Assembly: GCA_017467605.1 (NCBI GenBank)
Contig: JAFUSQ010000036.1
Coordinates: forward strand, 37,560 to 101,559
Length of the DNA: 64,000 nucleotides
Direction: 5' to 3'
From: a bacterium
Lineage (GTDB): Bacteria; Cyanobacteriota; Vampirovibrionia; Gastranaerophilales; Gastranaerophilaceae
Part shown: piece after piece, positions 1 to 6,457 of the stretch
Layout: the number at the start of each line of letters is the position of its first letter
How positions within the stretch are numbered: position 1 is the stretch's first letter
Notes under the pieces: model-generated
The model's database searches: none
What the model was told of the DNA's origin: nothing
What the model saw: the letters and a program-made list of their open reading frames with translations, nothing else
Program-made: the position numbers and the translations under genes

Positions 1-91
1 AGCGCAAAAGTCGTGAAATATTGACAAAGTTGGTAGCAGAATACCCCGTCCGGCGAGGACTTTCCGCAAGCGTAAAACCGTTATTTTTCAT
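1..91 (-). pseudogene. Prepilin-like N-terminus, disrupted and cut by window edge
   Basis: The minus strand opens at 91 behind a good ribosome site (AGAAAGGAGATTGAC) and reads MKNNGFTLAE, a type IV prepilin leader with the G^FTLAE processing site. A hydrophobic pilin helix should follow, but the next residues (SPRRTGYSATNFVNISRLLR) are polar and resemble the translation of a dispersed repeat. The frame is open to the window edge. It is probably a pilin or pseudopilin gene interrupted right after the leader. The leader is seen directly; the interruption is inferred because the rest lies outside the window. Confidence 0.4.
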
Positions 92-106
92 GTCAATCTC
101 CTTTCT

Positions 107-148
107 ATGATTAATAAAACATGACTATTAAAACATGATTAATATATC
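107..148 (+). promoter_or_regulatory. Three tandem 14-bp repeats, candidate operator
   Basis: ATGATTAATAAAAC (107-120), ATGACTATTAAAAC (121-134) and ATGATTAATATATC (135-148) follow each other without a gap. They sit directly upstream of, and partly inside, the first codons of the XRE gene. This is the arrangement expected for an autoregulatory operator. The phased repeat is seen; its function is inferred. Confidence 0.4.
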
Positions 149-455
149 ATGCCTTATTAAACTTGTAAATATGGTAAATAAAATAAAGCAAGATAAAGGC
201 AATAGGGATTTGTTGTTAAAGGTAATGGGTGAAATAATAAAAGAGAAACGCAAATCTGTAAATAAAGGAATACTGTTATTGGGATATGAATATGATATAT
301 CAAGCAGTTCAATAGCATTGTTAGAGAAGGGTACAAGAGACGTTCAGATAACAACATTATGGAAATTAGTAAATGCATTGGGAATGACATTTCCAGAATT
401 TATAACCGAGGTTACACACAGGTTACCAGAAAAGTTTAATATGATATCGGAATAA
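135..455 (+). CDS. XRE-family HTH regulator
   Basis: A 106-residue protein with a lambda-repressor-like HTH across roughly residues 28-90 (EIIKEKRKSVNKGILLLGYE, then SSSSIALLEKGTRDVQITTL). The ALLEKG and LWKLVNALGM segments are typical of the recognition and last helices of the family. It probably represses its own promoter through the tandem repeats at 107-148. The start is uncertain: no Shine-Dalgarno site precedes 135, and ATGs at 171 and 225 are alternatives. It lies between the broken prepilin leader and tRNA-Asn, so it may belong to either the host or an old element. Confidence 0.7.
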   Translation: MINISCLIKLVNMVNKIKQDKGNRDLLLKVMGEIIKEKRKSVNKGILLLGYEYDISSSSIALLEKGTRDVQITTLWKLVNALGMTFPEFITEVTHRLPEKFNMISE

Positions 456-471
456 AAATCTAAAAGGGGGG

Positions 472-500
472 TTTACAACAAAAATCTTTGTGTATATAAT
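472..500 (+). promoter_or_regulatory. Promoter of tRNA-Asn
   Basis: TTTACA (472-477) and a perfect TATAAT (495-500) are separated by exactly 17 bases, about 27 bases before the tRNA. This is a strong sigma-70-like promoter, so the tRNA is transcribed on its own. Confidence 0.75.
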
Positions 501-526
501 AAAGGAGTAAGCCGAAAGGTAAGTAA

Positions 527-598
527 TCCTCAGTAGCTCAATGGCGGAGCATTCGACTGTTAATCGAAGGGTTGCTGGTTCGAGTCCAGCCTGGGGAG
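527..598 (+). tRNA. tRNA-Asn (GTT)
   Basis: The cloverleaf is complete. The acceptor stem TCCTCAG pairs with CTGGGGA (one T-G wobble) and the D-stem is GCTC/GAGC. The anticodon stem TTCGA/TCGAA encloses the loop CTGTTAA with anticodon GTT at 559-561. The T-arm is GCTGG/CCAGC around TTCGAGT, with discriminator G598. CCA is not encoded. The 3' half also serves, on the opposite strand, as the last codons of the serine recombinase, which marks it as the likely integration boundary. Confidence 0.95.
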
Positions 599-2193
599 AA
601 TTTTTCATTTAGAGGTGTTGAAGGTGCTTCAACACCTTTTATAATGCTTGTTTCAGCGTTTCGATTGTTGCTCATTTTTTGTGCAGAAATATACTGATTT
701 TCAACTATAGATTGGAATACAGGTTTTAGTTTTATATTTAATTCTCCATCTTTATACGTAATTCCATCTGATATTATTTCTAATATTCTTCTTCTCTGCT
801 CAAAATTACCTTTTTTGAAATATTCATGTACGTTTTCAGTAAATCCTAAAAGCATGTCAGTTTTTTCATAGAACTGTCTGTCAAGTTCATTCATTTCGTT
901 TAGTTGAATGAGTAACTTATCTTTTTCTGTTAAACATTCTTGATTTTCGGCTTTCCATTGCTCATAGGTCATATCTTCATTTGAATATAAATTAAGTATT
1001 GTTTTAATTTTTCTCTCAAAAAAATTTATTCTCTGATTGATATTATTTCTCTTGTTTTCAGAATATTCATACTTCTTTTCATGAAGTAATTTTAACCTTT
1101 TTAAGATTTCTTCTTTTAAATTTGGTGGAATAACAATCAGTTTAACAACTTCTGAAATGGCCGTATCGATTTTTTCTTCGGTAGTATAACACTTCTTACA
1201 ATCACCACCTCTATTACCTGTACAGTGATAATATATGTATTTAGGTATACCTTGCCTATTCCTTTTTATTTCTGCTGTTAATTGACAACCACAGTGCCCA
1301 CAGTTAATTATGCCTGTATAGGCAAAATCTATATCGTGTTTTCTCGTTTTATTCGTATCACGTAGTCTATCTTGAACTCTATAATAGAGTTCCTTGCTTA
1401 TGATAGCAGGATGTTGAGCATTATCTCGGATTGTACCATTATATACAAATACTCCTGTATAAAAGATATTTTTGAGCATGCGTTCAATACAAGATTTTGC
1501 AACTTTGTTTCCTTTTGAATTCCTTAATCCATCGTCATAAAGTTTTTTTGTTAGACTTCTTAAGGAATATAGTCCACTATCGTAGAGTTTAAAGGCTTGT
1601 TCAATATATGGAGCCTTTTCATTATCAATAATAATTGATTTTGTTTTATCGGGATTTGTAATATTTTTGTAACCTATAGTAACCTTATGAGGGTATTGCC
1701 CTAAGTCTGCTTTTTGATTCATTGCAGCTTTAGTTCTTTTACCAATTATTTTTCTTTCATATTCTGCAAAATCAATGCCAATATTTCGCATAAATTCGGC
1801 TTCTATAGTATCGTCATTTGATTCTGTTGCTGATAATAATTTAATTCCTGTTTTATTTAAAAAAGGTTTTAAAACCCCGTGAAAATCAGTTGTGTTACGT
1901 GTAAATCGATCTATTCTCCACACAATAATAGCATCAATATTATTTTTGCTCTTTCCACAAAATGATTTCATTTCACTTAATTGTGGTCTATACAAATCTT
2001 TTGCTGATTCACCTTCATCGGAAAATATTTTTACAACAGTATATCCCATATTTTCTGCAAAATTCAGACAATCTTTTTTTTGCTTGTCTATGCTATATCC
2101 AAAATCTGCTTGTTTGTCAGTTGAAACTCTGACATATATAACCACGCGTTTAATCATATCTAATGTTTTAATTTTTTTTAATATTTTACTCAT
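538..2193 (-). CDS. Large serine recombinase (site-specific integrase)
   Basis: A 551-residue integrase that would cut and rejoin attachment sites through a covalent phosphoserine. The resolvase catalytic domain spans about 16-160 with nucleophile Ser24 in YVRVSTDKQ and the IVWRIDRFTRN motif. A recombinase domain follows (about 185-280), then a zinc ribbon (INCGHCGCQL plus a later CYTTEE cysteine region, about 293-345) and a coiled coil (about 370-450). The start at 2193 has a GGAG site upstream; Met13 is an alternative. The last 30 or so codons are odd: they run antisense through the tRNA terminator and tRNA-Asn, and the stop lies inside the tRNA. The true biological C-terminus is therefore defined by the integration site. 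It heads a leftward element reaching to about 5 kb. Confidence 0.9.
   Translation of the reverse strand: MSKILKKIKTLDMIKRVVIYVRVSTDKQADFGYSIDKQKKDCLNFAENMGYTVVKIFSDEGESAKDLYRPQLSEMKSFCGKSKNNIDAIIVWRIDRFTRNTTDFHGVLKPFLNKTGIKLLSATESNDDTIEAEFMRNIGIDFAEYERKIIGKRTKAAMNQKADLGQYPHKVTIGYKNITNPDKTKSIIIDNEKAPYIEQAFKLYDSGLYSLRSLTKKLYDDGLRNSKGNKVAKSCIERMLKNIFYTGVFVYNGTIRDNAQHPAIISKELYYRVQDRLRDTNKTRKHDIDFAYTGIINCGHCGCQLTAEIKRNRQGIPKYIYYHCTGNRGGDCKKCYTTEEKIDTAISEVVKLIVIPPNLKEEILKRLKLLHEKKYEYSENKRNNINQRINFFERKIKTILNLYSNEDMTYEQWKAENQECLTEKDKLLIQLNEMNELDRQFYEKTDMLLGFTENVHEYFKKGNFEQRRRILEIISDGITYKDGELNIKLKPVFQSIVENQYISAQKMSNNRNAETSIIKGVEAPSTPLNEKFSPGWTRTSNPSINSRMLRH
613..640 (+). terminator. Rho-independent terminator of tRNA-Asn
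   Basis: A perfect 11-bp stem (AGGTGTTGAAG at 613-623 with CTTCAACACCT at 627-637) and a GTG loop are followed by a T-run. It ends the tRNA transcript and overlaps the 3' coding end of the recombinase on the other strand. Confidence 0.85.
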
Positions 2194-2223
2194 AATTTTA
2201 TGGTCTCCATTATAACGCTAAAG

Positions 2224-2379
2224 TTAATTTTTAGTACACTTTTTCAAATTTAATCCATCATATATTTCTTTTACAGCATCCACATAATCAACAAGCAACT
2301 CAAAATCCCTCTCTGCACTATTTTGAGTGGGGTTATCTATAATATTTACTGTTAAATTATTTAGCTTTATGCTAATCAT
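2224..2379 (-). CDS. Small protein of 51 residues, unknown
   Basis: The minus strand encodes a protein beginning MISIKLNNLTVNIID and ending DGLNLKKCTKN, preceded by an AAAGGA site about 12 bases before the ATG. It is acidic in the middle (AERDFELLVDYVDAVKEIYD) and probably helical. It lies just upstream of the recombinase gene on the same strand, where small excision or regulatory factors are often found, but no family is recognised. It is supported by its ribosome site and position, not by homology. Confidence 0.55.
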   Translation of the reverse strand: MISIKLNNLTVNIIDNPTQNSAERDFELLVDYVDAVKEIYDGLNLKKCTKN

Positions 2380-2494
2380 ATTCAGAGTAAATCCTTTCAG
2401 CTTAAATCTGCCCCTATAAAGGGAGTTGTTTGTTGTATATAGTGGATAAATGTAATCGGCTATAATTTGGAATATAATGAACTACATTTTATTA

Positions 2495-2587
2495 TTAAAT
2501 ACTTCTGAAGATATATTCAGTTAACATGTATCTATTATCTGAATCTACTGATTTTTCCTCAAAAATTCCAATTAGTTTAACTTTCAT
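2495..2587 (-). CDS. Very small protein of 30 residues, unknown
   Basis: A very good ribosome site (AGAAAGGAAAATT) directly precedes an ATG encoding MKVKLIGIFEEKSVDSDNRY and ten further residues. The site quality suggests it is translated. It sits between the DnaD-like gene and the 51-residue gene on the same strand, within the integrated element. The function is unknown and it may be a leader peptide. Confidence 0.4.
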   Translation of the reverse strand: MKVKLIGIFEEKSVDSDNRYMLTEYIFRSI

Positions 2588-2653
2588 AATTTTCCTTTCT
2601 AGTTGTTAATTCTTATTTCCTATGTAAATATATGAGAGGATATCCTTTTTACA

Positions 2654-3361
2654 CTAATCACAATCAGGGGGAATCTCATCTAAAAGTTCATTTTGTTGTT
2701 TTTTTAGATTTCTATAAGCAATTTCCAGTTGGTTAGTGACCTCTTGAATTCCATTTCTACTATTATCTTTTGTTGCACATTGCTGTATAAAGTCATCCAT
2801 ATCCGAAAAAACTTCAAAAATGTTACCATCAATATTCTCATAACATTTAACCCAATAATTCAAAAGTAGATACTCCAACATCGGTATGCTTTTTGGGTTT
2901 TTAGCATTAGTGTCAAAATAATGCTTAATTTTTAAGGTCGATTCAGAAAAATCTACCTTTTTATGTATGGGGTTTACACTTGCTAATAGTCCAGCATCCC
3001 AGTCGTTGTTAAAGTTTTTGACTTCAAGTTCTTTTTTAAAGTTTAATATATTATCGTCATAAACTCTTATATATAAACTATCAGCTAGACCAATACTATC
3101 AAATATAATAAATTTTAATTCATGCAAGTATTCTAGTTGTTCTACAATTGTTTCAACTGCTATATTTAAGACTTTAGATGCTCGTTCAACATCAAAAATA
3201 AATCCTAAATAATCATCTACTTTGTTATTGCTTGCATAATTGTATTCTGCAAGTATTTCAGACAATATTATTGATGCCGTAAATCCTATTTCCTGTAGAA
3301 AGATGTATGGGACCAAAATTCTTGCACCTTTGCAAAATTCAGAATAAACTTTTGCTGTCAT
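2654..3361 (-). CDS. DnaD-like winged-helix protein, putative replication accessory
   Basis: A 235-residue protein. Its N-terminal 100 residues (LVPYIFLQEIGFTASIILSE, then FDVERASKVLNIAVETIVEQ LEYLHEL) resemble the winged-helix part of phage replisome organisers, in which a helix pair follows an 'LQEIG.. a.iL..i' segment. The C-terminal part is helical and acidic. The start at 3361 (MTAKVY) is chosen because AAAGGAG lies 10 bases upstream; the ATG at 3370 sits on top of that site. The stop codon of the previous gene overlaps the ribosome site, so the two genes are translationally coupled. Being next to the replication initiator supports a replication role. The family call is by pattern only. 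Confidence 0.5.
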   Translation of the reverse strand: MTAKVYSEFCKGARILVPYIFLQEIGFTASIILSEILAEYNYASNNKVDDYLGFIFDVERASKVLNIAVETIVEQLEYLHELKFIIFDSIGLADSLYIRVYDDNILNFKKELEVKNFNNDWDAGLLASVNPIHKKVDFSESTLKIKHYFDTNAKNPKSIPMLEYLLLNYWVKCYENIDGNIFEVFSDMDDFIQQCATKDNSRNGIQEVTNQLEIAYRNLKKQQNELLDEIPPDCD

Positions 3362-3362
3362 T

Positions 3363-3602
3363 TTATTCATCTCCTTTCAATTTTCTTTTAATTTCTTCAA
3401 TTCTGTGATTGTCCCGAATATGCTTAGTTTTATCCTTAATAAAGGCTTTAAACTCCTTTAACGCTCTTGATTTTTGGCTGTCATCTTTTTCTGACAAGTC
3501 CGTTTCTCTGAGCAAATGTAACTTTATATCTCGGATGTCGTAGTTGCACGTTTCACAAATTTTAAGGATACCATTTTGTTTTATATATTCGCTAATCTTC
3601 AT
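3363..3602 (-). CDS. Small protein of 79 residues, unknown
   Basis: A highly charged protein (MKISEYIKQNGILKICETCN, ending RIEEIKRKLKGDE) with one CETC pair and a basic-acidic helical C-terminal half. A GAAGGTAAAAG ribosome site precedes the ATG. It overlaps the end of the replication initiator gene by 11 bases and its own stop overlaps the ribosome site of the DnaD-like gene, so the three form one tightly coupled operon. No family recognised. Confidence 0.65.
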   Translation of the reverse strand: MKISEYIKQNGILKICETCNYDIRDIKLHLLRETDLSEKDDSQKSRALKEFKAFIKDKTKHIRDNHRIEEIKRKLKGDE

Positions 3603-4359
3603 CTTTTACCTTCATTTCATTATCTACTAGCTCACAGAACTTGTTATATACAGGGTTTCTATCGGATTTTAGTATATCCATAAGACATGGAATGTCATAT
3701 TTTCTAATTCCGCAGAATTTTCGCATATCGTCAAAACTACGTAACTGCAATTCAAATCTAAGGATGCGATCAGTCTGAACAAGAAATCCATGGTCTAGTT
3801 GCTGACGATATTCTCTGTCCTCGGATGCTCTTATTTCAGCCCCTTTTATGTATATAGCAAATCGTTCATTCTTTTTTGCTTTAGGGACAACAGCCAAACT
3901 ACTTGGTTTACTCAAGACTTGCAGTCCCTTTTCATATACAACATCATCGTATCGATATACATCATATTTGTCGGTTTCTGCTTTGGCTACTTCACGTATA
4001 TCAGATAAATAATCTTCTAGTTTTTCTTCCTCGGTATATATATCTGTCTTGAGATGCACTTCGTATATGGGAGCTTCTTTAAGCAGATAATCGGAATCTA
4101 TTTTTACATTTGTCTTTTGTTCTATTACTTCTGCTATTTGATCAGCATTTTCGATAGTGATTGCGCCAAGTGAATTTGGCATTACAAATAATTTGCCCGA
4201 AAATTGAAGCCCAAGTCCATCTGAATGCCTCCATATCTGCACCCCGATTTTGTTTGTAAAATATGGCAAATCATCAGGGTAAGAGCAATATGAATTGGGT
4301 ATTTTTGTTTTAATTTTATCTATATATATTTTTGTTCTAGTGAAATCTTGTAATATCAT
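3592..4359 (-). CDS. Putative rolling-circle replication initiator, G2P/RstA-like
   Basis: A 255-residue protein (MILQDFTRTKIYIDKIKTKI). The segment FAIYIKGAEIRASEDREYRQ followed by LRFELQLRSFDDMRKF matches the 'vYdKg.E......lRfEvrl' pattern of filamentous phage gene II/X and RstA-type replication proteins. I see no clean paired-His motif, so catalytic activity is not shown. The start at 4359 is preceded by GAAAGGTAAAAAA; a longer reading frame to 4440 adds an implausible basic leader across a GC-rich hairpin. Together with the serine recombinase it suggests a small element that integrates and replicates as a circle. Confidence 0.5.
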   Translation of the reverse strand: MILQDFTRTKIYIDKIKTKIPNSYCSYPDDLPYFTNKIGVQIWRHSDGLGLQFSGKLFVMPNSLGAITIENADQIAEVIEQKTNVKIDSDYLLKEAPIYEVHLKTDIYTEEEKLEDYLSDIREVAKAETDKYDVYRYDDVVYEKGLQVLSKPSSLAVVPKAKKNERFAIYIKGAEIRASEDREYRQQLDHGFLVQTDRILRFELQLRSFDDMRKFCGIRKYDIPCLMDILKSDRNPVYNKFCELVDNEMKVKDED

Positions 4360-4548
4360 TTTTTTACCTTTCTTTTTCCTGTAATTGACATTTTTTGTCA
4401 AAAAAAATCGTGCAAACTTACGGCGGCTAAGCCGCGGCATTTTTCATTAAAGAAAAATGCTCTATCTTTTTACCTTCAAATTTAATTTTTTGATCTTTTT
4501 TGTAAAGATTTATATAATGCTATAGTGGGCAAGTGCTTTCTTTATTAA

Positions 4549-4791
4549 CTATTGAGACAATTTGAATTTTTGCCGATAGTACCCGTAGTGTTTCCTAGTA
4601 TCTAGAATATAGTCAAGTTCTACTATATTCGGATCAATTTCACGAAGCCCCTTTAGCATCCTTTCTGCTGTGCGACGGCTAACATTAAATTCATCAATTA
4701 TGTATTGATAAGTTATTCCGTCTGTTCTTCGCTCAATTGTAATAAGAAGCTCGAGCAGATCTGATACCCTGCTATATCGTGGTTTTTGCAT
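4549..4791 (-). CDS. HTH protein, WYL/DeoR-like N-terminal type
   Basis: An 80-residue protein (MQKPRYSRVSDLLELLITIE). Its HTH, GITYQYIIDEFNVSRRTAER, is like the DNA-binding domain of WYL and DeoR regulators ('t..eLa..f.VS.RTv.RdL..L'), but no ligand-binding domain follows. The start is placed at 4791, eight bases after an AGGAGG site inside the end of the previous gene; ATG 4797 is too close to that site. The stop of the upstream HTH gene overlaps this start region, so translation is coupled. It is probably a paralogue of that neighbour. Confidence 0.65.
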   Translation of the reverse strand: MQKPRYSRVSDLLELLITIERRTDGITYQYIIDEFNVSRRTAERMLKGLREIDPNIVELDYILDTRKHYGYYRQKFKLSQ

Positions 4792-5017
4792 TTCCATTAC
4801 CTCCTGTTCGTCCGTATCGTACATATGCATCATTTCGTTTAGTCCACTTATCGACGTGAGCATCAACATTCAAAATCGCATGCAGACGTCTTTCTGCGGA
4901 GCGACGACAGATTCCGTATATAGATTGAACATCTCTAATGGTAATTCCTGTCTCTGTGCCGAGTATCCGACGCCTAAGGTCTAGTATTTCTTTTGTTTTT
5001 GCTATTGTTGCATTCAT
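4772..5017 (-). CDS. Small HTH protein
   Basis: An 81-residue protein (MNATIAKTKEILDLRRRILG) with an HTH at GITIRDVQSIYGICRRSAER. It aligns with the HTH of the next gene (both have GIT.....I...RR.AER), which suggests a tandem duplication. AAGGAGTAACAA precedes the ATG. It is the first gene of the leftward replication operon and probably its regulator. The C-terminal tail (YGRTGGNGNAKTTI) overlaps the ribosome site and start of the second HTH gene. Confidence 0.65.
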   Translation of the reverse strand: MNATIAKTKEILDLRRRILGTETGITIRDVQSIYGICRRSAERRLHAILNVDAHVDKWTKRNDAYVRYGRTGGNGNAKTTI

Positions 5018-5432
5018 TTGTTACTCCTTTTTATTTTTTTCAATGTTTTTTTATTTTTTACCAAATTTGGCACGAAAAAGGGTGATTGCCTGATAGAATC
5101 TATAAGGACAATATTGATTTTTTATAAAAAGAAGCCCATGGGGTTGTATTTAAGTATGAAATGTGTTATTCTATTTTTGAAAATTTAATTTTGGACCACG
5201 GACTTCTTGTTTCGTGGTTTGTTTTTTTGTCTCCTTTTAAGTAAATTGCAAGCTCAATATAACTCAAAAACCCCTTATAGTCAAGACTGTGGATGATTTT
5301 GAAAATAAATTTTTGAAAAATTTTTATTCAGAATATATAAATATACTTACATATTGTTTTGATTCTTATAAGTATAAGCTAATATTCTGAAAATTATATA
5401 ACCATAAAAACTATGTTAATATATACTCGAAT
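5018..5432. other. AT-rich non-coding region upstream of the element operon
   Basis: No credible gene is seen. The region should hold the promoter of the leftward HTH/replication operon and, if the initiator is of rolling-circle type, possibly the origin. The only clear structure is the hairpin at 5195-5218. Sequence composition rises in AT toward 5430, where the next leftward gene ends. Confidence 0.5.
5195..5228 (+). terminator. Hairpin with T-run (terminator or origin hairpin)
   Basis: ACCACGGA (5195-5202) pairs with TTCGTGGT (5211-5218) with one G-T pair, and is followed by TTTGTTTTTTTG. It has terminator form on the plus strand, but no plus-strand gene precedes it. It could end an unannotated small RNA or belong to a replication origin. 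Confidence 0.45.
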
Positions 5433-6407
5433 TTATACATTGTACTTGCTTTTAATCAATTCGACACATTTATTATACTTACGTTGTATATCAATATCTT
5501 CAAGTTGCTCATTACTTATTAGTTCAAGGTATTTAAGAAGCTTAACACCTCTTTTGCGAATAGTATCCTCTAAATTATCTTTTTCTTTAATTTTTGTTAT
5601 TTCATTATTAAGGTACTTTTCATTATATCCACCTAGGTTTTCAAGAATAAAATTCTTAATAAAAACACAGTCGTCATTTAGTCTTGGGCGTGATTTTGGT
5701 GATGGTTTTAATAAATCATCTGGATTACACCAAGGACAATATTTTTCTTTTTTAAATTCTAATAGACCTTCAGATAAGGCTTTATAAATTGTTTTATAAC
5801 GTTTTAAACCGTAATTAGATGAAGGCATTTTTTTTACTTTTTTTTTGATTTCTATATCTTTATTTTCTTTTTTAATATGAATTTTGTCATTTTCTTGAAG
5901 TATATCTAAAGATTTGAAATAATCTTGAGGTTCATAATCAATGTCTTTTAAATCATATAAGTTAATATAATGTAATAAATGTGAACACCATTTTACATGC
6001 GAATCACACCAACATATAAGCTGTTTTGTATGATATATTTGTTCTATTGTAGCCTCCATATATTTACTAATTATAGAATATTCTTTTTTACGGTACATTA
6101 TATGCTGATTTATGAAAACTAATGTTTTTAAAAAATTTATTAAAATTAAATTCATCTTACATAAATCTTCTTTTAAATATTTTTTTTCACAAGTAAGTAA
6201 CCAAAATAAAAAATATTTATAATCATTAATATTATAATAAAATTCAGGTAATTCTAATTCGAAATTTTGACAAATAAAATCATATATTATTTTAAAATTT
6301 TTATCATTTGCATATTCTAATAATATAAAAAATAGTCCTATATGATTATCTTCTTGCAATAGATAACACCCACATTTTTCATTATGATCTATCATATATT
6401 GTTCCAT
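5433..6407 (-). CDS. Unknown protein, last gene of the type III R-M operon region
   Basis: A 324-residue protein of unusually AT-rich codons. The N-terminal two thirds are rich in aromatic and helical residues (DYKYFLFWLLTCEKKYLKED). A lysine-rich linker (about 185-200) and one CPWCNPDD pair (about 232) follow, then a helical tail ending in ECVELIKSK-like residues. No family is recognised. It lies 50 bases downstream of the res gene on the same strand, so it may be an accessory or a later passenger of the restriction-modification locus. An AAGGGG site lies 13 bases before the ATG. Confidence 0.6.
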   Translation of the reverse strand: MEQYMIDHNEKCGCYLLQEDNHIGLFFILLEYANDKNFKIIYDFICQNFELELPEFYYNINDYKYFLFWLLTCEKKYLKEDLCKMNLILINFLKTLVFINQHIMYRKKEYSIISKYMEATIEQIYHTKQLICWCDSHVKWCSHLLHYINLYDLKDIDYEPQDYFKSLDILQENDKIHIKKENKDIEIKKKVKKMPSSNYGLKRYKTIYKALSEGLLEFKKEKYCPWCNPDDLLKPSPKSRPRLNDDCVFIKNFILENLGGYNEKYLNNEITKIKEKDNLEDTIRKRGVKLLKYLELISNEQLEDIDIQRKYNKCVELIKSKYNV

Positions 6408-6457
6408 TATAAAAACTGCCCCTTACATTATCTAATACTTTTAGAAATTTTAATTAC

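Noticed and set aside
4360..4440. N-terminal extension of the replication initiator
   Set aside because: A proper ribosome site lies before the ATG at 4359; the extension is very basic and crosses a GC-rich hairpin.
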